In this document: piece by piece, positions 9,067 to 17,293 of the stretch | How the letters are laid out: the number at the start of each line of letters is the position of its first letter | Position numbering within the stretch: the first letter of the stretch is position 1 | Origin: Actinomycetota bacterium | Lineage (GTDB): Bacteria > Actinomycetota > Thermoleophilia > Solirubrobacterales > Solirubrobacteraceae | Assembly: GCA_005884115.1 (NCBI GenBank) | Contig: VAXW01000005.1 | Coordinates: 620,001-684,000, forward strand | DNA length: 64,000 nucleotides | Reading direction: 5' to 3' | Notes under the pieces: model-generated | Databases searched by the model: none | Seen by the model: only the letters and a program-made list of their open reading frames with translations | What the model was told of the DNA's origin: nothing | Made by a program: the position numbers and the translations under genes

Positions 9067-10337
9067 TCACCGGCTCGGAGGCGACATTCCGCGCGCTGCT
9101 CTCGAGCTCGATCGCCGACGCCGGCGAGCGCGAGCGTGCGGCGGCGGAGCTGGCACGTGCCAGCGAGGCGGAGGTCCTGCGCCAGAAGTCCCAGCTGGCG
9201 GCCGGCCTCAGCCAAGAGATCCGCACGCCGCTGAACAGCATCATCGCGATGGCCGAGCAGCTGCGCCGCAGCGGGCTCGATCCCGCGCAGCGCGAGCATG
9301 CTGATGCGCTCGCCGCGTCCGCCCGCGAGCTCCTGGCCCTGGTCACGGACGTCCTCGACGTCTCCAGGGTCGACGCCGGGCGGTTGCCGCTCGATCCCGT
9401 CGACTTCGACCCGCGCGCTGCGGTCGAGGAGGCGTGCGCGATGCTCGCCGCTGAGGCAGAGCGCAAGGGTCTTTCACTGGCGCAGGTGGTCCAGCCCGAT
9501 GTGCCACGGATCGTCAACGGGGACCGCGTCCGCCTGCGTCAGGTGCTCTGGAACCTGCTCTCAAACGCGGTCAAGTTCACCAGGAGCGGAGAGGTGATCG
9601 TGGGCGTTTCACGCGCCGAGGGACGGCGCCTGCGCTTCACGGTCTCAGACACAGGTCCTGGAATCGACGACGAGCAGGCGAGGCGGCTGCTCGGGTGCGC
9701 GGGCGAGCCTGGGCACGCCGCGGGGCAGGGGCACGCCACGGGGCAGCCTGGAGCCCGCGACTTCGCCGGCAGCGGCCTTGGGCTGGCGATCTCGCGCGAG
9801 CTGGTGCAGCGCATGGGCGGAGAGATCGGCGTGGAGCCGCGCGAGGGAGGCGGCAGCGTCTTCTGGTTCACCGCTGCGCTCGCACAGGTGCGCACCCCGC
9901 TGAACGCCGGGCCAGGCGGCGCGCAGCACGATCTGGCGCAGGCGCCGGCCGGGCTCACAGCGCCGTTTGCGGGGCAGGATGGCGCGGCGCGAAACGGAGC
10001 TGGCGACGTCCTCGATGAGGCGATCGTCGCGCAGCTGAAGGGAACGCTCACGCCGAGCATGTGCAGGCACCTGCTGGAGGAGTTCGAAGCCTCCCTGCCC
10101 AGGTACCTGGTGGATATCGAAAGCGCGTTCGCGCGCAAGGACGCCGCCGCGCTGCGGCGCACTGCGCAGCTGCTGCGAGGCTCGAGCGCGACGCTCGGTG
10201 CGATCCGGCTCAGGGACGCGTGCGCGCGCCTGGAACGAACGCGGGCGGAGGATCCGCCGATAGGCGAGCAGCAGCTCGCGCAGCTGCGCGAGGCGCTGGA
10301 TCAGGCCTGTGGGGCGCTGCGCGAGCAGTTGGCTTAG
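9063..10337 (+). CDS. Histidine-kinase-like protein with HATPase and Hpt-like domains, both phospho-histidines replaced
   Basis: 424 residues from the ATG at 9063, which has AGGAGG 13 nt upstream; an in-frame ATG at 8991 has none. An N-terminal coiled coil leads to a HisKA-like dimerisation helix where the H-box reads LSQEIRTPLN: the phospho-accepting His is Gln51 (CAA at 9213). The ATPase domain is intact, with the N-box LRQVLWNLLSNAVKF, DTGPGID and GSGLGLAI. After a linker comes an Hpt-like helical domain reading AQLLRGSSATLGA, where the usual His is Gln369 (CAG at 10167). No receiver domain is present. The protein should bind ATP but cannot use the normal phosphorelay sites, so it may be a pseudokinase scaffold or regulator. 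The domain calls are solid; the role is inference. Confidence 0.85.
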   Translation: MITGSEATFRALLSSSIADAGERERAAAELARASEAEVLRQKSQLAAGLSQEIRTPLNSIIAMAEQLRRSGLDPAQREHADALAASARELLALVTDVLDVSRVDAGRLPLDPVDFDPRAAVEEACAMLAAEAERKGLSLAQVVQPDVPRIVNGDRVRLRQVLWNLLSNAVKFTRSGEVIVGVSRAEGRRLRFTVSDTGPGIDDEQARRLLGCAGEPGHAAGQGHATGQPGARDFAGSGLGLAISRELVQRMGGEIGVEPREGGGSVFWFTAALAQVRTPLNAGPGGAQHDLAQAPAGLTAPFAGQDGAARNGAGDVLDEAIVAQLKGTLTPSMCRHLLEEFEASLPRYLVDIESAFARKDAAALRRTAQLLRGSSATLGAIRLRDACARLERTRAEDPPIGEQQLAQLREALDQACGALREQLA

Positions 10338-10360
10338 GGGCGCCCGCTACCCGACCCCGG

Positions 10361-10576
10361 TCAGTCGCCGGCCTCGTACTTGAAGGAGATGTGCAGGCGC
10401 ACGCGGTAGCTCGAGATCGAGCCGTCCTCGATCACGACGTCCTGCCTGAGCACCTCGGCAATGCGCAGATCGCGCACGGTCTTCGCTGCTGTCTCGACGG
10501 CGTTGCGCGCCGCCGCCTCCCACGACTCGCCGCTCGTGCCGATCACCTCGGTGACTCGGTAGACGCCATCAGCCAT
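10361..10576 (-). CDS. Dodecin family flavin-binding protein
   Basis: 71 residues from an ATG with a GGAGAGGAGG ribosome-binding site; a GTG one codon earlier is also possible. The sequence has the dodecin plan: VYRVTEVIGTS, the SWEAAARNAV helix with the conserved Trp, and the strand pair DVVIEDGSISSYRVRLHISFKYE. Dodecins form hollow dodecamers that store or buffer flavins (often riboflavin or FMN) in the cytoplasm. It is convergent with the kinase-like gene, 23 bp from its stop. Confidence 0.9.
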   Translation of the reverse strand: MADGVYRVTEVIGTSGESWEAAARNAVETAAKTVRDLRIAEVLRQDVVIEDGSISSYRVRLHISFKYEAGD

Positions 10577-10653
10577 CACGGCCTCCTCTCCGTCGGGTTG
10601 CAGTGCGAGGCGACTCTTTCACATCTCGCGCGCTTCGTCCGCGTGCCCGCGGG

Positions 10654-11298
10654 TTACGAGGCGCCCTGCTCGGCGTCCTTCTCCTGCCTGGAGTGAAACT
10701 GCGCCGTCGTGTTGACATGCGGGAACGGCTCGTCGGGCACCGGCACGCCGAGGGCCGAGCAGATCGGCTCCCAGCCATCGCCGGGGCGCCAGTCGATCAG
10801 GCGCGCGGCGGGCACGGTGGCGCGCACCTGAGCGTTGTGGCGCTCGTAGGCGGCGATCGCGCCGTCGCGCTCACGCCAGTCGGGCGTGAAACGCATGCGC
10901 ATCATGTCGCGGATCATCCCGCGCCGCGCCGCCGTGTCGGGGTCATCGACGGGGAGCGGCTGGCTCACGGTCGGGATGATCGTGCGCGCGGCGCTCTCCC
11001 ACCACTGCTCGGCGTGCTCGCGCGTCGAGAGCAGCACGAGCGCCCGCGGGTTGGCCTCGAGCAGCTCGCGCCAGAACGCGCTCGCGGGCCAGTCCACGGT
11101 CGCAGCGTAGCCCGCCAGCAGCGCGTCCCAATCGACCCGCTCTCCGCGCACCGCCGCGTGCCATCTGGCCGCGTCGGCGGGATGAGCGGCGACCTCGTAC
11201 ATGTGGTAGCAGGGATCCCCAAGCAGCTGCTCGAGCGCCACCTTCAAGGAGTTGGTGCCGGTGCGCCCCAGTCCCGCTCCCACGATCTTTAACTCCAC
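10654..11298 (-). CDS. Sulfotransferase family protein
   Basis: 214 residues. The N-terminus GAGLGRTGTNSLKVAL is the 5'-phosphosulfate-binding loop of PAPS-dependent sulfotransferases, and the pattern through the TREHAEQWWESA helix fits the subgroup often annotated Sulfotransfer_4. Such enzymes transfer sulfate from PAPS to alcohols or amines, although several relatives have no demonstrated activity. It stands alone upstream of dodecin on the same strand, 74 bp apart. Substrate unknown. Confidence 0.8.
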   Translation of the reverse strand: MELKIVGAGLGRTGTNSLKVALEQLLGDPCYHMYEVAAHPADAARWHAAVRGERVDWDALLAGYAATVDWPASAFWRELLEANPRALVLLSTREHAEQWWESAARTIIPTVSQPLPVDDPDTAARRGMIRDMMRMRFTPDWRERDGAIAAYERHNAQVRATVPAARLIDWRPGDGWEPICSALGVPVPDEPFPHVNTTAQFHSRQEKDAEQGAS

Positions 11299-11756
11299 GC
11301 TCGTCTCCCGTCCGCTCCTCGCTACGGCACCGCCAACTGCCGGGAGCCTAGCCCGCCGGATGTGACGATCCTGGGAAACACTCGTCTAGTTCGTTGACTT
11401 GGCCCGACAGCCGGGTAGGTTGCGTGAGCGTGGCGCCGGGGACGGGCCAGCACGAACTGCCCACGTGCACGGGGGGTGCCAAACCGGGAGGGTCCTTCGA
11501 ATGGGAACCCGGAGCAGTGAAAACAGGTTCGTGACGGCTGGAGGAGAAACGATCTTTCAAACCGTCACTGCCGAACAGGTCAAGTGCAAATCGATCCTCG
11601 AGCAGGGTGAATACGCCGGCGCGACGAGTGAGCTTTTGACTAGGGCTTGTCGAAGCCCAGCGGGCTGGTGTCGGTCGCCAGGTAGGAGTAGCCGCCGGGG
11701 TTCCTTCAGTGACCCTCCACGCTGTCCGCTAACGTATAAATACAAAGCGCCAATAT
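11299..11756. other. Gene-free stretch before the TetR gene
   Basis: No convincing frame is present. The only structure I see is an inverted repeat GTGACGG ... CCGTCAC (11531-11569) enclosing GGAGGAGAAAC, plus an AT-richer end (11730-11770) that probably holds the TetR promoter. I tried matching the GC-rich part (11400-11520) to known structured RNAs and found no match by eye. Confidence 0.4.
11705..11741 (+). promoter_or_regulatory. Candidate promoter of the TetR gene
   Basis: TATAAAT at 11735-11741 stands out in GC-rich surroundings and could be a -10 box. A matching -35 is weak (TTCAGT or TGACCC, 19 to 24 nt upstream). The -10 lies about 40 nt before the ATG at 11781. Confidence 0.35.
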
Positions 11757-11780
11757 GTGCCAAAAACCGGCAATTATCTG

Positions 11781-12416
11781 ATGCGGACATCTACGGCCAC
11801 GAACGAGCCGGCTGCCGCGACGAGCGAGCCGGCGCGGCCCTCCCGCCGTGGCCGGCCGGCGGCAGCGAGTCGCGAGGACGTGCTTGCGCTTGCGATGCAC
11901 CGCTACCTGCGCGGCAGGCGCGTGGACGTTCAGGGGATCGCGAGCGAGCTGGGCCTTGGGCGTACGACCATCTACCGCTGGTTCGGCTCGCGCGATGAGC
12001 TGATCGGCGAGGTGATCGCGCGCGCGGCCGAGCCGCTCCTGCGGGAGGCGCGCGCGGGCGCGCGCGGGAAGGGCGGCGAGGCGCTGCTCGACACCTTCGA
12101 CCGCTTCAACCGTCGCCTGGCCGACGCCCCGGCGCTGCGTCAGTTCGTGGAAAACGAGCGCGACGCGGCACTGCGCGTGATCACCTCCGGCGCGGGATCG
12201 GTGCAGCCGCGGATCGTCGCCATGATCACCGAGCTGATAGCCAAGGAGGTACAGCGGGGCGCCTATGACCCGCCAGTCGATCCTTCGACGCTCGGCTACG
12301 CGATCGTGCGCCTGGCCGAGGCATTCCTCTTCAACGACGCCGTCGCGGGAATGCGCGGCGACGTGGACCGGCTGAGGGAGGTAGAGGGAGCGCTGCTGGG
12401 CGTGCGGAGCCGCTGA
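11781..12416 (+). CDS. TetR/AcrR family transcriptional regulator (QsdR-like C-terminal domain)
   Basis: About 211 residues from the ATG at 11781; a GTG at 11757 in the same frame is an alternative. After an unordered Ala/Pro/Arg-rich lead, the helix-turn-helix reads VDVQGIASELGLGRTTIYRWFGSRDELI, typical of TetR DNA-binding domains. The C-terminal ligand-binding region (FDRFNRRLADAPALRQFVENERDAALRVI) resembles the QsdR-type actinobacterial subgroup. No neighbour is an obvious target; the next gene is an ECF sigma factor on the same strand 114 bp away. Ligand unknown. Confidence 0.85.
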   Translation: MRTSTATNEPAAATSEPARPSRRGRPAAASREDVLALAMHRYLRGRRVDVQGIASELGLGRTTIYRWFGSRDELIGEVIARAAEPLLREARAGARGKGGEALLDTFDRFNRRLADAPALRQFVENERDAALRVITSGAGSVQPRIVAMITELIAKEVQRGAYDPPVDPSTLGYAIVRLAEAFLFNDAVAGMRGDVDRLREVEGALLGVRSR

Positions 12417-12530
12417 GCCCAGCGCAGCTGCCCGCCGCAGGGTTGCGGCCGGCCTGCCGGACGGGCTCGCGTGCTGCCCGTTGCGCGGGGTCGTCCTGTG
12501 ATGGCTAGGCTGGATCTCCGTAGTTAATGT

Positions 12531-13070
12531 GTGTCGGGCACCTTGACCTACTCGCTCCCGGCTCCGCAGCGTGCCGATTCCCCCGGCGAGTGGCTCGAGC
12601 GACTCTACTGGGCCTCTCGCGACGACCTGTACGCGTACCTGGCTACCCTGCTCGGCGATCACAGCGCGGCCGAGGAAGTGACCGCGCTCGCGTTCGAACG
12701 CGCTTTTCGCAAGCGTCGCCTGTTCAATCCGCGACGCGGCAGCGAACGCGCGTGGCTGTTCGGCATCGCGCGAAACGCCGCCCTCGATGAGCTTCGCCGG
12801 CGCAGGCGCACGACACCTCTAGCGGAGGACTTCGCGGCCGAGCGGCTCGCCGCCGATGATCACAGCGAACGAACTGTGCGTCGGGCGGCGGTGCAGGCGG
12901 CGCTTGCTCGTCTGGCGCCGCGCGAGCGCGAGCTGATCGCGTTGAAGTTCCACGGGGGGCTGAGCAACCTCGACCTCGCCCGCGTGCTGGGCGTCAGCGA
13001 GTCAAACGCCGGCACGCTGCTGCACCGGGCGATCACGAAGCTGAGAAAGGCGTGCGATGAGCAGGCGTAG
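12531..13070 (+). CDS. RNA polymerase ECF-type sigma factor
   Basis: 179 residues from GTG. Region 2 covers YWASRDDLYAYLATLLGDHSAAEEVTALAFERAF and RGSERAWLFGIARNAALDELRRRRR, and region 4 carries the helix-turn-helix LAPRERELIALKFHGGLSNLDLARVLGVSESNAGTLLHRAITKLRK. No extra domain is seen. Its end overlaps the start of the DUF4349 gene by 14 bp, so the two are co-transcribed and probably translationally coupled. This suggests the membrane protein controls the sigma factor. Confidence 0.9.
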   Translation: MSGTLTYSLPAPQRADSPGEWLERLYWASRDDLYAYLATLLGDHSAAEEVTALAFERAFRKRRLFNPRRGSERAWLFGIARNAALDELRRRRRTTPLAEDFAAERLAADDHSERTVRRAAVQAALARLAPRERELIALKFHGGLSNLDLARVLGVSESNAGTLLHRAITKLRKACDEQA

Positions 13071-14298
13071 AGGCACACAACAGTTGACTCCCGAGGCCCA
13101 GCGCGAGCTGGAGGCACTGGACGCTGCGATCGGCGGTGAGCCGGTCGCGCCCGAGCACGCAGCGCTCGCAGAGCTCGCGCTCGCACTGTGCCAGGAGCGC
13201 CCGCTGCCGAGCGCCGGCTTCGTACGCGAGCTCGACGCCCGCGCCGCGCGCGGGTTCCGAAGCGCCGCGAGCGAAGAGCGCTCCGGCGCGCAAGCTCGCG
13301 GAGCGCGAGGGACGCGACTGCTTGGAAAGCGGCGCGACGCGCGCGCGGCCCGGTGGCGAGTGGCGCGCCGTCGCTTGGCGGCCGGGCTGGGGGCGGGCAC
13401 CGTGCTCGCCGCGGCTGTGGTCGCTTCGCTGGTTGCGTTTTCAGGCGGGCGCTCGGAGCACCAGTTCCACGCCCTCAGCTCGCCCGAGCTCGCGCCGAGC
13501 ATCTCCGGTCCTGGCCGCGCCGATCAGCTCGGGACGGCCGAGCGCGGCCCAGCCCAGGCGACGGCGCCAGGCAACGCGGACCGCGCCCTCGCCGCGCCCC
13601 CGGTCACGCTGCGAGCGATCGAACGCACGGCGACGCTCGATGTCGGCGTCTCACAGCGCTCGATCCAGTCGACCGCTGGACGCGTCTTCACGCTCGTCAG
13701 CGCCTTCGGTGGCTACGTGCGCCAGTCGAGCGTCAGCTCGGGCAGCTCGGGCAGCTCGGGCCAGGGCGGGGCAAGCTTCGATGTCCGCCTGCCGAGCGCT
13801 CGCCTCAGCGGGGCGATCGCTGCGCTCTCGCACCTCGGACACGTCCGCTCGGAGACCGACACCACGAACGACGTGAGCGACCAGCTCGGGGTGCTGCGAC
13901 GGGCGCTCGGCGACCTGCGCGCCGAGAGGGCGAGCCTGCTCAGGCAGCTCTCGGCGGCGTCGAGCGCTGATCTCCTCGCGGCGCTGAAGGAGCGCCTGCG
14001 GGCGGTCGAAGCGCACATCGCACGCCTGCAGGCCCGCCTGCGTGCCCTCAACGCGCGCGTGGACTACACGAGCCTCGCGCTCTCGCTCACCCCTGAAGAA
14101 TCGAGCGGAGCGAGTTCGGGCAGTCTCACCCCAGGCGGCGCGGCCAAAGACGCGGCCCGCATCCTCGACGCCGCCCTAGCTGTGGTGGTGCTGGCCGCAG
14201 CAGCGCTGCTCCCCCTCGCGGTGCTCGTGATCGCTGGCTGGTCTGCGATCGCGCTCACGCGCCGGCGCCTGAGGGAGCAGGCGCTCGACGCGAGCTGA
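13057..14298 (+). CDS. DUF4349 membrane protein, possible anti-sigma partner
   Basis: 413 residues. A charged cytoplasmic N-terminus (about 1-105) precedes a membrane helix (LAAGLGAGTVLAAAVVASLVAF). A large external part follows with the DUF4349 fold (VTLRAIERTATLDVGV ... FTLVSAFGGYVRQSS), a Gly/Ser linker, and a coiled coil (LGDLRAERASLLRQL ... IARLQARLRALNARVDYTSLALSL). A second membrane helix sits near the C-terminus. Overlap with the upstream ECF sigma gene and the single-pass topology with a cytosolic N-terminus suggest an anti-sigma or sensor role. That is inference: I do not see a classical zinc anti-sigma motif. Confidence 0.8.
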   Translation: MSRRRGTQQLTPEAQRELEALDAAIGGEPVAPEHAALAELALALCQERPLPSAGFVRELDARAARGFRSAASEERSGAQARGARGTRLLGKRRDARAARWRVARRRLAAGLGAGTVLAAAVVASLVAFSGGRSEHQFHALSSPELAPSISGPGRADQLGTAERGPAQATAPGNADRALAAPPVTLRAIERTATLDVGVSQRSIQSTAGRVFTLVSAFGGYVRQSSVSSGSSGSSGQGGASFDVRLPSARLSGAIAALSHLGHVRSETDTTNDVSDQLGVLRRALGDLRAERASLLRQLSAASSADLLAALKERLRAVEAHIARLQARLRALNARVDYTSLALSLTPEESSGASSGSLTPGGAAKDAARILDAALAVVVLAAAALLPLAVLVIAGWSAIALTRRRLREQALDAS

Positions 14299-14393
14299 GC
14301 GCGGCTGCCTCGTTTCGGGCGCACCGTCTCGCTAGCGCAGCACGCCCTCATGGTCACCCAAGCGAGTGTCGATATGAAGGTGATCGCGCTCGC

Positions 14394-16451
14394 ATGGCCG
14401 TCTCTGCCCGCTTCTCGGCACTCCTGCGCCTGGCCGCCGTTGCCGGACTGATCGGGCTCGCCTTCCACGCCGCGCACGTCCAGTTCGGACTCGGTGGCGC
14501 GGGGCTCGACACGTTCGTCAACGACTGGCTCTACGACGGGCTCGTCGCCGGGGCTGCGGCCGCGTGTCTGCTCCGCAGCGTGGCGGTCGCGGAGGATCGC
14601 TGGGCGTGGCTCCTGTTCGGCGCCGGCCTGACCTTCAACGCGGTCGGGGAAATCTATTACACGATCGCGTTCGGAGACAGCGGCAACCCCCCGAGTCCCT
14701 CCCTGGCGGACGTCTTCTACCTGCTCTACTACCCGATGGCGTACATCGGGTTCGTGCTGCTCGTGCGCGCTCGCGCGAAGCACTTCCTGCGCAGCAACTG
14801 GCTCGATGGGGCGATCGCGGCCGCCGCGACCACCGCGCTCGCCGCCGGGTTTGCGCTCTCGCCGATCATCGACGCCACCGAAGGCGATCCCGCCGCCGTC
14901 GCGACCAACCTCGCCTATCCGATCGGCGACCTGCTGCTGCTGGCGATCGTCGTCTGTGTGTTCGCGCTGTCGAGCTGGCGGCCCGGTCGCGGCTGGCTGT
15001 TGCTGGGCGCCGGCCTTGCTCTCGGCGCGGTCGCCGACACGATCTATGTCTACCAGAGCGCCGCCGGCACGTACGTCGTCGGCACGATCCTCGACACGCT
15101 GTGGCCGGCCCAGGCCGTGATGCTGGCGTTTGCCGCCTGGCAGGTGCCCAAGCGCAAGCTCGCGCTCGGTCTCGAAGGGATGCGAGTGCTGGTCGTGCCC
15201 GGGCTGTTCGCCTGCGCGGCGCTCGGCCTTCTCGTCTATGGCGGCTTCAACCGCATCGGCGCCGCCGGGTTGATCCTCGCCGGCGTCGCGCTCGTGCTGG
15301 TGATCATCCGCGCGGGCTGGACCTTCCTCGAGAACCTGCGGCTGCTCCAGGAGACCCGCCGCGACGCTGTGACCGACGCGCTCACCGGCCTTGGCAATCG
15401 CCGGCGGCTGATGAGTGACCTCGAGCGGGCGATCGCAGCCGCGAGCGCCGAGCACCCGGCGGTGCTCGCGCTGTTCGACCTCAACGGCTTCAAGCACTAC
15501 AACGACTCCTACGGACACATGGCGGGCGACATGATGCTGAGCCACCTCGGTCACAGCCTCGCCGACGCAATCGCCCCTCGCGGCAGCGCATACCGGCTTG
15601 GCGGAGACGAGTTCTGCGTGCTGCTCCCAGCTGACCCGGCGCGTGCGGCAGCGCTGCTGGCTGCGGCGTCGAGCGCTCTTACGAGCAGCGGCGAAGGCTT
15701 CATGGTCGACGCCTCGGTCGGGCAGGTCGCGATCCCTTGGGAGGCGCGCACAGCGACCCAGACGTTGCGGCTGGCGGACGACCGCATGTACGCGCACAAG
15801 GGCGGCCGGCGGGGCTCGGCCCGCCATCAGGCGCGAGACGTACTCATGCAGCTGCTGCGCGAGCGCCAGCCGGACCTGCACGTCCACCTCCACCACGTCG
15901 GCCAGCTCGCGCTCGCGGTCGGCCGCGGTCTCGACCTGACGGCGGAGCAGCTCGACGAGCTCGCGCGAGGGGCTGAACTGCACGACGTCGGCAAGGCGGC
16001 TATACCGGACGCGATCCTCGCCAAGCCAGGCGCGCTGGACGCGGACGAGTGGGCGTTCATGCGCCGCCACACGATCATCGGCGAGCGCATTCTCGGCGAG
16101 GCCCCGGCGCTGGCGCCGGTGGCCGCGCTGGTGCGCTCCTCGCACGAGCGCTGGGACGGTAGCGGCTACCCAGATGGGCTCGCCGGTGAGGAGATCCCGC
16201 TCGGCTCTCGCATCATCGCGGTGTGCGACGCGTTTGATGCGATGACCAGCGCTCGGCCCTATGCCCCGCGGCTCGACGACCAGCGGGCCCTGGCCGAGCT
16301 GCGCGACTGCGCGGGCAGCCAGTTCGACCCGCGGGTGGTAGAGGCGTTCGCGCTCGCGTTGCAGCGCGAGCGCGAAGCCACTCCGCTCGCGGCGCTCGAT
16401 TCGGGCGCCGGGATTGCGGCGGCCGGCAGCGACCTGGCGCCGGCCGGCTGA
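14394..16451 (+). CDS. Membrane GGDEF plus HD-GYP protein (c-di-GMP synthesis and breakdown)
   Basis: 685 residues. The first ~310 hold about nine hydrophobic segments, a membrane sensor. The GGDEF domain has an intact active site GGDEF (403-407) after the DLNGFKHYND strand. The HD-GYP domain has the metal ligands: HLHHVG, HDVGK (530-534), RRHTIIGERIL, SSHERWDGSGYPDGL with GYP at 591-593, and DAFDAMT. All key residues for diguanylate cyclase and phosphodiesterase activity appear present, so it could switch c-di-GMP levels by signal. The ribosome-binding site is weak (GAAGGTGAT). A long minus-strand frame across it is a shadow. Confidence 0.93.
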   Translation: MAVSARFSALLRLAAVAGLIGLAFHAAHVQFGLGGAGLDTFVNDWLYDGLVAGAAAACLLRSVAVAEDRWAWLLFGAGLTFNAVGEIYYTIAFGDSGNPPSPSLADVFYLLYYPMAYIGFVLLVRARAKHFLRSNWLDGAIAAAATTALAAGFALSPIIDATEGDPAAVATNLAYPIGDLLLLAIVVCVFALSSWRPGRGWLLLGAGLALGAVADTIYVYQSAAGTYVVGTILDTLWPAQAVMLAFAAWQVPKRKLALGLEGMRVLVVPGLFACAALGLLVYGGFNRIGAAGLILAGVALVLVIIRAGWTFLENLRLLQETRRDAVTDALTGLGNRRRLMSDLERAIAAASAEHPAVLALFDLNGFKHYNDSYGHMAGDMMLSHLGHSLADAIAPRGSAYRLGGDEFCVLLPADPARAAALLAAASSALTSSGEGFMVDASVGQVAIPWEARTATQTLRLADDRMYAHKGGRRGSARHQARDVLMQLLRERQPDLHVHLHHVGQLALAVGRGLDLTAEQLDELARGAELHDVGKAAIPDAILAKPGALDADEWAFMRRHTIIGERILGEAPALAPVAALVRSSHERWDGSGYPDGLAGEEIPLGSRIIAVCDAFDAMTSARPYAPRLDDQRALAELRDCAGSQFDPRVVEAFALALQREREATPLAALDSGAGIAAAGSDLAPAG

Positions 16452-16531
16452 CGCCGTCGGGGCTGCCCTCGGGCGTCTCGCGCCACCGCTCGCGCGGTCC
16501 ATCCGGTCCGTCGGGTTGCATTTGGGATGTC

Positions 16532-17242
16532 ATGAACGCCAGCCTGGCCACGGTCCGCATCGAACCTGACGCGACCGTCCCAGAGCTTCTGGAGCGAAAG
16601 CTCACGCTCCCGGAGGGCGGGCTTGCGCAGACCCTGCGCGAAGCCACGCCACCCGGTGCCGCGGCGATGCAGTTTGCGCTGTGGGGGTACGACGAGCGCT
16701 ACGTGCTGCCGCTGACCAACCCTCAGCCTCCCGTGCCCGACTGGCTTCGCTACGAACTCGAGCAGAGGCTGACGTTTCGGGAAGCGCCGCTCAGGCACAA
16801 GGACGTAGACCGCTTGGTCGAGCTGCTCGCCCCCGCCTCGCGGGCGGACTGGCTTCCCGCGTATGACCCCTTCACCTGGCGCGTGGACGAGGGCCTGGCC
16901 AAGACTGGACCGCGGGGGCAGTGGACGCGCTGCATCGCCGCAGCCGTCGCACCCGATCTCGGCGAACACCCTCTGCGTGAGATCTCGGCCTCCGTGCTTG
17001 GACTGGACGACGTCGAGGAGCCCACGGCCAAGAAGGTGCGCCACAGATACCGCCGCCGCGGGCGCCGACTGCTCCACCTGCTCGGCGTGTGGCCGTGGAC
17101 GCACGCCGAGTCGGGCAAGCTGCCGAAGGGCTGGCGCACCGACGCGCGCTTCCTCGAGCCGCTCGAGGCTTTCCTGCTGCGCGCATGGGACGACCGCGAG
17201 CAGCTTGCCGAACTCGATGCGCGGCCCAGCGCCATCCCGTAG
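16532..17242 (+). CDS. Uncharacterised protein, 236 aa
   Basis: I do not recognise this family. Codon third positions are strongly GC-rich in this frame, supporting it over the minus-strand alternatives. The product is soluble, Trp- and Arg-rich, with no membrane segment or signal. A helical region around VRHRYRRRGRRLLHLLGVWPW is basic and could touch nucleic acid, but nothing proves it. The gene ends just before a strong hairpin terminator shared with the convergent secreted-protein gene. Confidence 0.6.
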   Translation: MNASLATVRIEPDATVPELLERKLTLPEGGLAQTLREATPPGAAAMQFALWGYDERYVLPLTNPQPPVPDWLRYELEQRLTFREAPLRHKDVDRLVELLAPASRADWLPAYDPFTWRVDEGLAKTGPRGQWTRCIAAAVAPDLGEHPLREISASVLGLDDVEEPTAKKVRHRYRRRGRRLLHLLGVWPWTHAESGKLPKGWRTDARFLEPLEAFLLRAWDDREQLAELDARPSAIP

Positions 17243-17254
17243 CGCCGGGCCGCG

Positions 17255-17293
17255 CTGAGAAGCGACGCGGCGCTTGGCCGCGTCGCTTCTCAG
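17255..17293. terminator. Hairpin terminator between convergent genes
   Basis: Perfect 17-bp inverted repeat: the left arm (17255-17271, CTGAGAAGCGACGCGGC) pairs with 17277-17293 around a 5-nt loop. It follows the 236-aa gene and is followed on the plus strand by a T-richer stretch. The stop codon of the convergent minus-strand gene lies inside the right arm, so the structure can serve both directions. Confidence 0.8.

Noticed and set aside
11400..11569. Possible structured RNA before the TetR gene
   Set aside because: It did not match tmRNA, RNase P RNA, SRP RNA or any riboswitch core I know; only a 7-bp inverted repeat is clear.
14064..16502. Very long minus-strand frame of about 812 codons
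   Set aside because: It is the antisense shadow of the GGDEF/HD-GYP gene, rich in Arg, Gln, Glu and Ala with no domain; the plus strand has full catalytic motifs.
16259..17104. 281-codon minus-strand frame
   Set aside because: Overlaps two plus-strand genes and reads as low-complexity antisense sequence.
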